Shown in pieces: positions 1 through 9,196 of a stretch of 64,000 nt of DNA. Positions within the stretch are counted from its first letter, which is position 1. Every line of letters begins with the position of its first letter. Both the position numbers and the translations under genes were made by a program. The DNA is from Trichomonas vaginalis G3 (lineage: Eukaryota; Parabasalia; Trichomonadida; Trichomonadidae): the NCBI RefSeq assembly GCF_026262505.1, contig NC_067203.1:620001-684000 (forward strand), given 5' to 3'. The notes below the pieces were generated by a model. That model ran no database searches, was not told the origin of the DNA, and saw only the letters and a program-made list of their open reading frames with translations.

Positions 1-416
1 CGGGAATCCGTAAGATTACCGTACCTCACTTCTAGTTGAAAATAGCATTAGTATATAATAAATAGATATATTATTCATATTTTTGATTTTGAATTACGGA
101 AAAAGTGAGTTCAGAACTTCCAATTATTATTTGATTAATTATGTTAAAAATACTATAAGGAATTAAAATACATAATGTTGAAATTTGAATTACGGAAAAA
201 GTGAGGGTGAAAGTGAAGTGAAAAAGTAAGATATTTTTTGTTGAAATAATCATAGTTGTACAATTTTGAAACTATATGTAAAGCTATAAATTGAATAAAT
301 TCAAAAACAAAAATTGTTTATTCTTATTAATAAATTTATATTAATCAATATTTGAACAACCCGTAATTAAAATTGAATTCCTCTTAAAATTTAATCCATA
401 CGTTAATTTTTAATTT

Positions 417-434
417 GCTCGGCGAATGCCGAGC
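417..434. repeat. GC-rich hairpin
   Basis: A 7-bp perfect stem (GCTCGGC / GCCGAGC) closes a 4-nt loop in otherwise AT-rich sequence. It resembles the short GC-rich hairpins scattered through the Maverick further right, but it lies outside that element. Confidence 0.55.
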
Positions 435-624
435 TTCCCTACTTCTCTTGTCATTCCTTCAAAAACTCGAATCTCATCGCACTTACAAACATCATGATTT
501 GATGTATTGTCGAGAAATCTTAGACTTGTTTGTCATTTGATGATAGCATTTGAAAGTCATCTCGAAAATCGATTAACAAGACAATTTCCCAAACATCTAC
601 ATACAAGTAGATGATGGTAAACCC

Positions 625-1157
625 ATTAGAGTTGTTTTGCTATGATTCCTCCAATCTTATGATGAGAAAAATCATATCAAAACAGCTCTAATCGAACATT
701 CTACACAGCTTAGCATCCAGCTAGTTCCAAGTAATGCGATTACAACATCAACGGCCAAAGCCTTTCAGAGTCCTTTAATCATTTCTTCTCATCTCAATGT
801 GAAGTGGCCCCAAACGAACTACAAGCTGACGTTACAACGCATTACAACCCGGTTAATACGAGCATATACATTAGAGCTGCTTTGTTATGATCTCCCTCAT
901 CAATTGATGAGAGATCTCATTATGAAGCAGCTCCAATCGAACTAAAAACCTACATACAAATGAGTGAAAACAAACTCATTAGAGTTGTGTTGCTTTGATT
1001 TCTCTCATCAGAAGATGAGAGATACCAGAACAAAACAACTCTAATCAAACTTTCTACACAACTCAGCACAGTATCAATGCAAAGTAATGCGTCTGTATCG
1101 TTAACAAGCAAAGTTGTTTCGGGTCCTTCCATTTTGGAAGAATTCGGAACAACTTTG
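625..1157. repeat. Cluster of homologous imperfect hairpins
   Basis: Three related hairpins of about 68 bp lie at 625-692, 870-937 and 978-1045. Each begins ATTAGAG and ends in its near-complement CTCTAAT, with arms of about 30 bp and a few mismatches. A shorter hairpin follows at 1109-1157 (arms around CAAAGTTGTT / AACAACTTTG). The sequences after the first and third hairpins (TTCTACACA..., AGTAATGCG) are also similar, so the whole is a diverged tandem repeat built around hairpins. No protein-coding signal is seen. It could be a structured RNA locus or a decayed foldback element. Confidence 0.6.
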
Positions 1158-2006
1158 CGAATTGATAGTGTAAACCCATATACATGAAAGCGTGCATGCA
1201 TAAAGACAGGTATTGTCAGCAATGACTACCTGCCCAGCTATGAGTGATCAGAGAATTACCATCTCAGGCTTTTTGAGAACGTTTCAGCCAGGACCCTCGT
1301 ATGTTGACTGTGAGAAAGGCATCCTTTATCTGAAATAGATGCTTTTCCAACAATCAAATTCGAAGATCTTCGACGTTGTTGTAAAAAGAGAAGGAGAAGG
1401 AAAGAAGAGGAAGGAGAGGAAGAAGGAAAGGAAAAGAAGAAGAAAAAAAAAAGAAAAAAAAGAAGGACATATTAAATATAATGCGCACTTAATAGTGCCG
1501 AGGCGGCTGAGCCGCCGAGGCGCGATTTTTTTGACCCTATATTACCGCACGGCAATGTTTTTCTCGATTTTGTACAGCCCTATAATCATATCATTTAAAA
1601 GCAAGAATACTATGCTTCAAAGAATATTGATTTGTTTATTTATAGTCTTTTAAAAACATGGAGAGATAATTACAAAAAAAAGAATTATTAGCAACTGATT
1701 GTTAGTTTCATTCTTTAAGCTATCTATACGTTTCAATGATTGGTAGGATTGTGTGACTCATATCCCTCTATCAAATATTTTGATCGATGAGTGGATTGCA
1801 TCGGTTTTAGCCAATAAAAAAAGCATTAAATATCGAATATGAATGAAATTGAATTGTTCGATGATAATTACTGAGAACTGTAGATATATATAAAATGCAA
1901 AACTTGGCTGTAACTATGTGCTCTCATCATCAATTCATAATCTAATAAATAACTACAAGACATATTCAAGAAAATTTACTTATTGGATTTCTTAAATGCT
2001 TATAAA
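1158..2006. other. No convincing gene; polypurine tract and one GC hairpin
   Basis: The stretch holds a short ORF at 1240-1338 (about 32 codons, no recognised product), an almost pure purine tract at about 1387-1469, and a GC hairpin at 1502-1516 (GGCGGC / GCCGCC). The 104-residue frame over the purine tract is low-complexity Lys/Arg/Glu and is not supported as a gene. Confidence 0.4.
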
Positions 2007-2145
2007 TTATTTCCTTAGTCTGACTAATTTCCTGAGTTGTTCAAATGATATATCACATGTCTGCTTTTTGACTCTTGTATTCAAGTGACATATATCTTTT
2101 AATTTTAAATCAGGAATGTTATTTATAAATGATATATCATCCCTA
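2007..2145 (-). pseudogene. 3' end of beta-helix protein gene cut by Mav1
   Basis: Reading the minus strand from the target duplication, the frame of the 304-residue beta-helix ORF on the far side of Mav1 (24098-24996) continues here for 45 codons after the duplicated bases and ends at TAA (2007-2009). The codon phase matches on both sides: the duplicated sequence sits in the same frame at 2140-2145 and 24098-24103. The two halves therefore formed one gene of about 343 residues before insertion. This tail is rich in Lys, Arg and Leu and has no domain I recognise. Confidence 0.7.
2140..2144. repeat. Target-site duplication, left copy (TCCCT, or TCCCTA to 2145)
   Basis: TCCCT directly precedes the left terminal repeat and recurs at 24098-24102 after the right one. 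If the terminal A at 2145 is counted as target rather than element, the duplication is the 6-bp TCCCTA typical of Mavericks/Polintons. Confidence 0.85.
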
Positions 2146-2348
2146 GTTAGTATGGGTTAGTTGGGTATGGTGGCACTGCGCGCCTCCTTACCCATTATAT
2201 GTGAATTTGACACTTTACAAAACCATTAACGTATATTTTACAAATCAAACGCAAAACTAGCTTAACCTTAAATATTTACAAAGCCGCCAACCACTTCACC
2301 TCACTAACATTTTCACTAACGAACTCACTAATGAAAAAATAAACGTTC

Positions 2349-2633
2349 TCATAAATTTTCTTCAATATCTTCATCATCAGTGTTAACCCTATTGTAGTCA
2401 TACTTGAAGTCATAAAGTTTCTCAAGTTTTGAAATGCATAGTCTTGTTAACTTACCTTCATCATCATAAGTTTTTATAAAACTACCATGACAATCTTTAT
2501 ACACAGTCAATGTATAATCTACTGGTCTAGGATGAAGTGTAAAGAACATGTTATACTCAGGAAGGAAGAATAAATGTTTAAATGTATGTTTGTTATATTT
2601 TTCGATTTGTATGAGTTGCTTTTGTTCTGTCAT
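2349..2633 (-). CDS. Terminal-repeat protein, 94 aa, left copy
   Basis: An intact 94-residue ORF (MTEQKQLIQIEKY...) lies wholly inside the left terminal repeat and reads outward. The copy in the right repeat encodes the same protein. It is hydrophilic with an acidic C-terminus (DTDDEDIEENL-like) and no membrane segment. An A/T-rich ATTTT leader lies directly upstream. I do not recognise the family. Its position resembles duplicated end genes in large DNA viruses. A virion or regulatory role cannot be told apart. Confidence 0.7.
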   Translation of the reverse strand: MTEQKQLIQIEKYNKHTFKHLFFLPEYNMFFTLHPRPVDYTLTVYKDCHGSFIKTYDDEGKLTRLCISKLEKLYDFKYDYNRVNTDDEDIEENL

Positions 2634-2732
2634 TTATATAAAAATAAAATAAAAATAAAATAAAAAATAAACTTAAAAATTAATGATATCACCACCCTCA
2701 CACGTATGAAAACATAGCGCAAAAATAAATTT

Positions 2733-2809
2733 AGGGTAGATGGTTAGATCTAACCCGATTTCTAACCTCAGCCGCTAAGCGGCGAGACCCTTTGGGTCTT
2801 TTCTACCCT
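2733..2809. repeat. Palindromic intergenic repeat, with a two-hairpin insertion
   Basis: One of six Mav1 copies of a repeat that starts AGGGTAG, contains the perfect palindrome GGTTAGATCTAACC and ends CTACCCT, so that its ends pair. This copy contains an extra 29 bp (2771-2799) absent from the copies at 12641 and 12486. Confidence 0.8.
2771..2799. repeat. Two-hairpin GC module (filled site)
   Basis: GCCGCTAAGCGGC and AGACCCTTTGGGTCT, each with a 3-nt loop, are separated by one base. They interrupt the palindromic intergenic repeat cleanly between AACCTCA and TTTCTACCCT, a junction that is uninterrupted at 12641-12688. Confidence 0.8.
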
Positions 2810-3069
2810 GTTGAATTCATTGCTTTATAATTCTCTTCCTTCTCCAACTCTTCTAGCTTCTTCTTAAGTTCAGCAATGTTGTCCTCATGAAGTTTAATCT
2901 TTCTCAAAATTCCTTCTTTATCTAATGGTTGCTTTATCTTTCTAAACTGAACTCTACCATCCTTCATAGTATGAATGTAAAAACCTTCTGGAATAGTTCC
3001 TGATTTAATGTATTCTACCAAAAACTTTTGTTTCATTGCTTCAGTGACTTTATTTGTCATTTCAATCAA
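2803..3069 (-). CDS. Small coiled-coil protein, 88 aa
   Basis: The protein is hydrophilic. Residues 55-80 are Lys/Glu/Leu-rich with heptad-like spacing, consistent with a short coiled coil. Its last residues (…YKAMNSTG) are encoded inside the terminal repeat. The Mav2 protein at 55858-56205 shows a similar motif order (GFxIxxxKxxV…, then a charged helix), so the two may be homologous. The 3-kb gene run from here to 5637 reads on the minus strand and includes the capsid gene, which suggests a virion-related role. Function unknown. Confidence 0.6.
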   Translation of the reverse strand: MIEMTNKVTEAMKQKFLVEYIKSGTIPEGFYIHTMKDGRVQFRKIKQPLDKEGILRKIKLHEDNIAELKKKLEELEKEENYKAMNSTG

Positions 3070-3108
3070 ATAAAAATTTTAATATTAAATAAAAATAACG
3101 TTATTTTT

Positions 3109-3579
3109 TCAGTAAGGAAACGCAGGAGTTTTACGATTTATTTGAGGAGTAGGTTCTGGTTTAAATGTTGGAGTCGGTTTAGGAGTTGACTTTTGAACAG
3201 GAGTTTGTACTTCCATAGGTTCAGGAGTCATTGAAGGTTTTGCTTGTGAAGGCGTTGGTTTTGACGTTGGTTTTGGCGAAGGTGTCGGAGTTTGTTTAAC
3301 TTCAGCTACTTCAGTATTATTTACAACATTTGCTTTATTTCTTTTCAACATCATAACTGCTCCTGCTGTAGCTAGCAAACCTAATGGGAGACCATATCTT
3401 ATATAAGGACTTGACCAAATGCTATTTTTGACAGGAGCTGGTGGAACACCTAACCTTGGTGAGACTGCTCTTTGCCATTGTGCAGCTCGTAAGAAATATT
3501 CAATAGGTGCTCCATAATCGTTTGGTAAAGTTTGTTTCACAGATGGTGAAGGTTCACGAGAGCTTGATGAAGAACTCAT
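3109..3579 (-). CDS. Membrane-anchored Pro/Thr-rich protein, 156 aa
   Basis: A Ser-rich start is followed by a segment with aromatic residues, one hydrophobic stretch at about residues 62-80 (YGLPLGLLATAGAVMML) and then a low-complexity tail of repeated Pro-Thr-Pro/Lys-Pro motifs to the C-terminus. The layout suggests a single-pass membrane or capsid-associated protein with an extended stalk. It lies 30 bp from the capsid gene on the same strand. The ATTTTTA leader upstream of the ATG matches other Mav1 genes. No family recognised. Confidence 0.6.
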   Translation of the reverse strand: MSSSSSSREPSPSVKQTLPNDYGAPIEYFLRAAQWQRAVSPRLGVPPAPVKNSIWSSPYIRYGLPLGLLATAGAVMMLKRNKANVVNNTEVAEVKQTPTPSPKPTSKPTPSQAKPSMTPEPMEVQTPVQKSTPKPTPTFKPEPTPQINRKTPAFPY

Positions 3580-3609
3580 TTATAAGCTTTAAAAATAAAC
3601 GTTCATCCT

Positions 3610-5184
3610 TTATTCCTCACTGTCGTCCGCAGCTAAGTTATAGTCATCTAATCTTATTATGGGGATGCCATTAGCACGCACCTGAATGGCAAAGCAACCA
3701 TCCCTCATAAATCCAATAAGTGGCTTTGGTACATTTTCAGTTGCTAGTTCAATAGGTCCTTTAACAGACAATTTGTATGTTATTGGAGCAGTAGATGTTT
3801 GACCTTGCTGGAAGCAAAAGTCCACTTCTGTTGGAAAACCACATAAGAAATGTGTGTTGTCATAGCTATCCCATTTATGTTCCACACTACCATCATCCAC
3901 CAATGACCTCATAACATCTTCATTAAATCCTATCATATCATTGTTTGTATTGCAGGCGTTCGCAACCATTTCATAAAATACAGGTCCATATGATTTTTCA
4001 GGTTCTGCAGGCATATTTCCATAAGCTCCCATGGAAAGCTGAAGATATTTAAACTTAGGGTTCTCAAAATTAACATAATAGTTGTCTTTCTTTCTAAATA
4101 GTGCCCAAATACTTTTAACATTAATAGGCGTATAAGCTGCTGTAAATGTTGCACTTGAACTATCTGTATTCTTTGAGAATGAACCGTCCATAGGAATCCA
4201 ATCCATAACTTTAACAGGAAAACATAAAGCCTCGTTTGTATAATGTTCTACAAGTTCTGTATAAATGTTAGGGTCTAAAGAGAATGACTTTGGATGAATG
4301 AAACATTCATTAAAATCCATCTTTGTTCGAAATAGTTGCTGGGTTACAGTTGTAATAGTAACTGTTCCACTAGCTTCTACTGCCTTCGTTATCATAGTGA
4401 ATGGTTCATTCCATGGAACAAATTTATTTGTCGGTGGATTTGAATCTGAAGCAAATGCAACTTTAAGAGTTGGATTGAAAGCAATGATATCATTTACAGA
4501 TATAGATGTGCATTGTAAGGCGTCGCTACTGAACTTTACTTTAAGCTGAATGTTTCCTGCAAAAGCTGGAATAAATCGAATAGCTTCTAATGGAAGGAAT
4601 CTTCTAACAGGAATTCTTAAACGAAGCTTAAAATCAAATGATTTTCCTGCTGTAATTGGACCACTAACAATTTGTCCTGTTCTGCATGTTCCCGAATGAC
4701 TCCATACATCTTCATGTCGAGTCTTTGAGAAAACATCTACTTTCTTTATTTGTTCGGTAGTTTGTGAGTTTGAAGTTATATATGCTTCTTCTCTTGCGTT
4801 GTCTTGAGAATATACGATACGACCATTTGCAAGGATTTGATATCCAGCAACTGCATAGAAAGCGTCATCGAAACCAATCCAAAATCCTGGTGGGTTTGTT
4901 TTATTGGAACCTGAACCAATTTCTTTATCTACAATAAATTGACCTTCCATTTTATACGTAATGAATGTATTGTAAAGGTCCAACATATTTTCACCAGGAG
5001 GTGAGAGATTGAATGTTACCCATGTGTTATCTTTAGCAGTTCCAGGTTGTGATGGAATCTTTGCGTCAGAATATTTTCTATTAGTGTCACCAATTTGAAC
5101 TGCATTGTCTATGATATCGAAATATGAGCGAATCTGATGAATATGCTCTGCTGGAGTAAATTCGTTTAGCTGTTCGTTCTGCAT
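3610..5184 (-). CDS. MCP: Major capsid protein, double jelly-roll type
   Basis: 524 residues, the usual size for Polinton major capsid proteins. Features seen: an N-terminal region with NTWVTFNLSPPG and a central stretch RIPVRRFLPLEAIRFIPAFAG followed by beta-rich sequence, which aligns by eye with IPVNDLLAFQAFDDYPKSFGD in the Mav2 capsid gene (57373-58443). C-terminal beta-rich half with AYTPINVKSIWALFRKKDNYY. Assignment to the double jelly-roll fold rests on length, motif order, shared position beside packaging-type genes and similarity between the two elements; no structure was computed. The gene is intact, unlike many others in Mav1. Confidence 0.75.
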   Translation of the reverse strand: MQNEQLNEFTPAEHIHQIRSYFDIIDNAVQIGDTNRKYSDAKIPSQPGTAKDNTWVTFNLSPPGENMLDLYNTFITYKMEGQFIVDKEIGSGSNKTNPPGFWIGFDDAFYAVAGYQILANGRIVYSQDNAREEAYITSNSQTTEQIKKVDVFSKTRHEDVWSHSGTCRTGQIVSGPITAGKSFDFKLRLRIPVRRFLPLEAIRFIPAFAGNIQLKVKFSSDALQCTSISVNDIIAFNPTLKVAFASDSNPPTNKFVPWNEPFTMITKAVEASGTVTITTVTQQLFRTKMDFNECFIHPKSFSLDPNIYTELVEHYTNEALCFPVKVMDWIPMDGSFSKNTDSSSATFTAAYTPINVKSIWALFRKKDNYYVNFENPKFKYLQLSMGAYGNMPAEPEKSYGPVFYEMVANACNTNNDMIGFNEDVMRSLVDDGSVEHKWDSYDNTHFLCGFPTEVDFCFQQGQTSTAPITYKLSVKGPIELATENVPKPLIGFMRDGCFAIQVRANGIPIIRLDDYNLAADDSEE

Positions 5185-5211
5185 GTATTTACTTCAGATA
5201 AAAATATCTAT

Positions 5212-5637
5212 TTACTTCATTATTCTCACTCTTCTTCTTGGCATTCGTGGTGGAAGTTGTTTCTTGACATTTTCAATGAACTGTACATTCTCTTTTGTCT
5301 CAACTTCTTTCACTGGGGTCAGGATTCTTTGACTCGGTTTGTTTTTCAATGAAATTCACGAACTTTGCAATAAGCTCTTGGTTCGTTATTGAAAGTACAT
5401 CTGGCTTCTTTTCTTCTGGTTCTATTGACTTTTCAGTTTGAATAGAAGGTTAACATGGGCTTCGCCCTCGGTGCCATGCACCTTAATGTTGTCGCTTTCT
5501 GCATTCGCTAATGGAACCTTTCTTTTTCTTACGTATATTTTACCATCTTTACTCTGACTTACGTAATAGAAAGGATGTTGTATTCCTCTTGCGTCATTTA
5601 ATATAATAGACTCTCGCTCTGATTTTGACAAGCTCAT
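5212..5637 (-). pseudogene. Frameshifted small gene carrying a hairpin module
   Basis: An ATG-started ORF of 71 codons (5422-5637) stops early, but good coding sequence continues in a second frame (…EKSIEPEEKKPDVLSITNQ…) and then a third, ending …RRRVRIMK at TAA 5212. Summed, the gene would have encoded about 140 residues with a basic C-terminus. The first break lies just after the two-hairpin GC module at 5458-5483, which is translated as VHGTEGEAH. Function unknown. Confidence 0.5.
5458..5483. repeat. Two-hairpin GC module inside a coding frame
   Basis: GGGCTTCGCCC and GGTGCCATGCACC, two short hairpins with 3-nt loops separated by two bases, flanked by TTAACAT and TTAATG. It is read through in the 71-codon frame. 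Confidence 0.75.
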
Positions 5638-5682
5638 TTTACATCGGTTAAAGTTTTAATTTTGTTTTTTATCTGCAGTCAA

Positions 5683-5945
5683 ATGACTCAGACAAGCCTA
5701 CGGACAAGACCCAAGGGGTCATAGATGTTGAAGCATTGAAGAAAAAATTCGTGAAAATTTTATTTTTATCCGAACTGAAGGAACAAAAACAAGAACAAAA
5801 GCCAGAGAGACCAAAGAGAAAACTTAGTGAAAAACAACTTGCTGCATTAGCTGCTGGAAGACAAAAGAACCCAAGACTACTGGCGAAGAAAGCTAGAGAA
5901 GAAGCTGAAGCAAAAGCTAAAGAAGCTGAAGCAAAGAAAGAGTAA
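5683..5945 (+). pseudogene. Lys/Ala/Glu-rich basic protein, frame broken near its start
   Basis: An ATG at 5683 starts a short frame (MTQTSLRT…) that stops right after the hairpin GACCC-AAG-GGGTC. The main coding frame (69 codons from 5736, no ATG) continues to 5945 and encodes a charged helix-rich protein with KRKLSEKQLAALAAGRQKNP and an Ala/Glu/Lys tail. The simplest reading is one gene whose frame was shifted at or near the hairpin. The basic composition suggests nucleic-acid binding; this is inference. Confidence 0.45.
5708..5720. repeat. Single GC hairpin at a frame break
   Basis: GACCC-AAG-GGGTC, a 5-bp stem with a 3-nt loop, located where the two frames of the small basic-protein gene part. 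Confidence 0.6.
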
Positions 5946-5967
5946 ATGGTTATTTTTATCGAACTAA

Positions 5968-6825
5968 ATGTATAGACAAATACCTTTATCTGTTGCGTTC
6001 AGTAGTGAAAACCCTGACGTCAAAATAAAGGGGAACAGAGTAACGTTTAAGTTTCCAACAGACTGGATTGTGAACATAAATGAAGAGAAGTACATTGGCA
6101 TAACATCTATGTATATAACACGTGCTTTCAGAAAGGTTGACTTTATACTTCAAGTCGAGATAGAAAATGACGAACAGTCTTTAAGCGCCCAAAACATTCA
6201 CATATACAAATACTTTAAAGACGATACAACATTGCAACAATGTATGATTTCATTTAATGAGATGTTCGAGAAAAAGTTCAACATTGAAGTACAAACTTTA
6301 CAGCCTTTACGTGAGTTTCTTGCACAACTGAAAGAAGAAGGTAGTCAGCCACAACTTATAGACTTTCATTATGAATTTAATGAAAATGAAGATGGAACAC
6401 ATGACTGTCAGTTTGTTGTATTCTCACCATTCAATGAAGTCGCTAAAGAGAAAGAAAATCCATTACGTATAAGATTTCAAATCTCTGAACCAAGTGATGA
6501 TTTCAAGAATGTTTTCAATTATTATGCAATGCTTCCGAGGAAAAATGAATTTTCAAAGATTGTAACACCTGTCATTTGGGATAGAAAGCAAGCTATATTA
6601 TATTCAAACTTAAGTAAGGGAGTTGAAAATGAGTTCATTGGTCATACAAGAACTTCACCACTTCCTAACCCTAAATACTATAAATTAACTGGCTTCAATC
6701 GTGAGTTTTGGATAGACATGTTCTCCACTCATGACCATAACTGCCCAGTGTTCTTACCTCCAGACCATAAGGACTGTCTCTACATTGAAGCACAACTCTT
6801 AAACTCTACCATCGCAGTATTGTAA
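5968..6825 (+). CDS. Capsid-like paralogue, 285 aa
   Basis: Beta-rich protein. Its N-terminal motif FKFPTDWIVNINEEKYIGI resembles YEYPRHWVEYVGGEKAIEI in the protein at 21783-22664 (aromatic-x-x-Pro-x-x-Trp-Val … Glu-Lys-x-Ile-x-Ile), so the two are likely paralogues. A short leader with TTATTTTTAT lies 15 bp before the ATG. In Polintons the second capsid-type protein is the penton/minor capsid protein; assigning either paralogue to that role is inference. The gene is intact. Confidence 0.55.
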   Translation: MYRQIPLSVAFSSENPDVKIKGNRVTFKFPTDWIVNINEEKYIGITSMYITRAFRKVDFILQVEIENDEQSLSAQNIHIYKYFKDDTTLQQCMISFNEMFEKKFNIEVQTLQPLREFLAQLKEEGSQPQLIDFHYEFNENEDGTHDCQFVVFSPFNEVAKEKENPLRIRFQISEPSDDFKNVFNYYAMLPRKNEFSKIVTPVIWDRKQAILYSNLSKGVENEFIGHTRTSPLPNPKYYKLTGFNREFWIDMFSTHDHNCPVFLPPDHKDCLYIEAQLLNSTIAVL

Positions 6826-6835
6826 ATGACCACAT

Positions 6836-6860
6836 GGGCTTCGCCCTTGCCGCTAGCGGC
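6836..6860. repeat. Two-hairpin GC module, intergenic
   Basis: GGGCTTCGCCC and GCCGCTAGCGGC, separated by two bases, between the convergent gene ends at 6825 and 6931. Confidence 0.8.
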
Positions 6861-6930
6861 TTATTTTTATCATGAATGGTCTCACTGCTGACAAAAATAA
6901 ATGACCTCATTATTTTTCTCATTCATGACC

Positions 6931-8373
6931 TCAGAACTTAAGCTTTCTTATGAATGAAGTCTTAGTCTGAATAGATAAGTTAAACTTCTCTTCAAATGCA
7001 GGTGTAGCAGACTTACATAAGTCAAATCCAATCTCTTGACCGTTATAAAGTGCTTTGTAAAGTTTCATTAAACTGAACTCAGAGTCTTTGTCATATGTTC
7101 CAACAGGTATGTGAATGTTCTTATCTTCATTGTAATAGCATTGTATAGCTTCAGGAAACATTTCATTTGCTGTTAAAGCAAGGACGTCTTGTTTGACACC
7201 TTTGCAACGTGCATGGAATGCAACTTCATTTAAATCATTCGTGAGTAAGTCTATGTAAGTCTTCTTTCCACAAAATATTGACTTGTATGCTAAACTTTGT
7301 TTTCCAGGTGTTATTTCTGCGAAGTCAGAATGAAATTGACCAAGGTTCTTTTCTATAAGTTCTCTACCGTATCTCTTCTGAAATTCCTGAGCTAACAGTG
7401 GGATGTCTTCATTGAAAATATGCATGCTATCACAGTCCTGGTAGAAGATTTGAAGTCCCATATCTTCTGCAGTACAGAATACTTCACACATTATTCTCTT
7501 CGACATAGATAAGATGTTAACACCAAGTGGACAGAAGTTAAAGTGTCTGCAAATGCTTTTCGTTAGCTTGAAAATAGTTTTATCTGAACCATCCAAACCT
7601 TCGAACTTCACTATATGGTTGTAGTTTCTGATGGCATATCTTATAGCATCTTTGTCATTTACTATGGTTATTTTTGACTCAATAGGAGATAGAATAGTTT
7701 TGCCATAAATACTGTTCAGAATGAGCTTTATATTTTCTTGCAAAGGATTTCCTTCTTTCTTATACTTTAACCTTAACTCAAACAACTTCTTTACTTCATC
7801 TCTTATTCTAATATCTCTGTTTCCATCGTAATAGTATCCTTGCAACACTTCACATTTGACACCTTGATATTTTATGAGGTCTTGTAATGTTATATGGTCA
7901 ACATACATTAAACAGCAAGTGTTTGAACTTCTGGGAACGTTAAGTTCTGGATTTAGTTCAGGGTCACAAACTATTAAAGGAAAGTGTCTATGTATTCCAA
8001 TCTCTGTTATCTTAATGAGAACAAAGAAGCCAGACATAAACTTTTCACCAATGGGTTCCTTTTGGTCGTCATCGAATAAATGTCTCATGAGATACTCTGT
8101 GCTTAACATTTCTTTCTTCATAACCTTTGGAATTCCTTCTAAAGTATAAAGTCTTGCTATAGCTGATGGATATAATGAAACAGCGTCGAAATCAGCAATG
8201 AGTTTCTCTTTACTCTTTTGTTTCATGTTATCTGACAGCATACATCTTCCACCTTGAATACAGCGTGAAATAAATTCTCTTGGTTTATGAGAGGTCATAT
8301 AAATTTCCATTCGGGAAGTACACTCTGTTCTCAAATAATTTGTTAGCAATTGAACAAATACTAACGTAGTCAT
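6931..8373 (-). CDS. POLB: DNA polymerase B, polymerase domain (C-terminal part)
   Basis: Family B polymerase motifs are visible in order: motif A as DFDAVSLYPSAIA, motif B as KLILNSIYGKT, motif C as YQDCDSMHI with the catalytic Asp pair region. Polintons use protein-primed polymerases of this type to copy the element. The first ~26 codons of this ORF overlap the end of the exonuclease ORF (8285-9196) in another frame, and the true junction is a frameshift at about 8290-8310. No mutation of the motif residues is seen. With the upstream pieces the polymerase would be about 1000 residues, the usual size. Confidence 0.88.
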   Translation of the reverse strand: MTTLVFVQLLTNYLRTECTSRMEIYMTSHKPREFISRCIQGGRCMLSDNMKQKSKEKLIADFDAVSLYPSAIARLYTLEGIPKVMKKEMLSTEYLMRHLFDDDQKEPIGEKFMSGFFVLIKITEIGIHRHFPLIVCDPELNPELNVPRSSNTCCLMYVDHITLQDLIKYQGVKCEVLQGYYYDGNRDIRIRDEVKKLFELRLKYKKEGNPLQENIKLILNSIYGKTILSPIESKITIVNDKDAIRYAIRNYNHIVKFEGLDGSDKTIFKLTKSICRHFNFCPLGVNILSMSKRIMCEVFCTAEDMGLQIFYQDCDSMHIFNEDIPLLAQEFQKRYGRELIEKNLGQFHSDFAEITPGKQSLAYKSIFCGKKTYIDLLTNDLNEVAFHARCKGVKQDVLALTANEMFPEAIQCYYNEDKNIHIPVGTYDKDSEFSLMKLYKALYNGQEIGFDLCKSATPAFEEKFNLSIQTKTSFIRKLKF

Positions 8374-9196
8374 AAACGTTTAAATCAAATTCTTTCAATA
8401 TGTCATTGCGGAACTTAACAAAACCTTCTCTTAAAATTCTTACATCTTGTTTGCAATAAAATGTGCTATACTTTTCTAAGTCGAAGTGGTTCTCATCTAT
8501 TCTGCAACCTTTGATGGAATCTATGTTTTTCATGAACGTATCTGCATCCTGGATAAACTTACATGCTTCAGAAATGACACCAGTTCTGTTGTCATTTGCT
8601 AACAAAACACTGCTGTAGTAGTTATATGGAAATACTTCTTTCGGTCCTGTTTGTAAGTTAAACATAGCAGGAAATAGTTTAAGCTTCTTATTTATAACAC
8701 TGTAAGAGTCTTTTATAATAATTGCCCTTCCTTTATATAAGCCAGTTATTTGCATTGTTCGTGAACCTTTAATGATGGGAGTTCCTTTCACTTCTGTCAT
8801 GTGTCTTAAGATGAAGTTTATATCATAACTGAGGTTATGGAAATATATTAAACTCTTGTCAGGAAGTCGTTCCAAAAATTCTGTTGCACAGTTCTGACCC
8901 CAAATGCTTTCACTCACTGAACCATCTTCACTCTCATAACAGATGTTAAAAGCTTTATGAAAGCCGTCTGTGCTACACTCAAAGTCAGCAAAGAAAACGT
9001 GCTCAGGAATGAACTTGCACTTATTTTTATTTACTTCTTTTGACTCGGCTTTCTTCTTCAGTTGTACACAATACTTTGGAGCATATGACAAATCTTTAAA
9101 TGGTGCAAGGTTCTGTTTATATAAGTCAGTCGTATATGTGAAAAGTTCTCCATAAGAAATAGGTTCGAAATATTTGCACTCCCACAATGTTTTCAT
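8285..9196 (-). CDS. POLB: DNA polymerase B, 3'-5' exonuclease domain
   Basis: Exonuclease motifs: Exo I FFADFECSTDG (Asp, Glu), Exo II YFHNLSYDINF, Exo III YCKQDV. The ATG at 9196 is probably internal: upstream in the same frame the sequence continues (…EDKYVVRYDRTTPLWDV) to a further frameshift near 9250. The ORF ends a few codons after the point where the polymerase frame takes over. It is part of one broken polymerase gene running from about 9912 to 6931. Confidence 0.85.
   Translation of the reverse strand: MKTLWECKYFEPISYGELFTYTTDLYKQNLAPFKDLSYAPKYCVQLKKKAESKEVNKNKCKFIPEHVFFADFECSTDGFHKAFNICYESEDGSVSESIWGQNCATEFLERLPDKSLIYFHNLSYDINFILRHMTEVKGTPIIKGSRTMQITGLYKGRAIIIKDSYSVINKKLKLFPAMFNLQTGPKEVFPYNYYSSVLLANDNRTGVISEACKFIQDADTFMKNIDSIKGCRIDENHFDLEKYSTFYCKQDVRILREGFVKFRNDILKEFDLNVYDYVSICSIANKLFENRVYFPNGNLYDLS

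Larger units (their letters stand above)
2145..2841. repeat. Mav1 left terminal inverted repeat
   Basis: Inverted copy of 23402-24097. Differences I can see: an extra 12-bp repeat (ATTTTCACTAAC) here near 2310, one fewer ~11-bp A/T unit near 2650, and one G/A change near 2718. The repeat contains a complete 94-residue ORF, a two-hairpin GC module, a copy of the palindromic intergenic repeat, and the last codons of the adjacent 88-residue gene. Confidence 0.93.

Noticed and set aside
1339-1653. 104-residue ORF of Lys/Arg/Glu
   Set aside because: It is the translation of a polypurine tract followed by unrelated sequence; no homology pattern.
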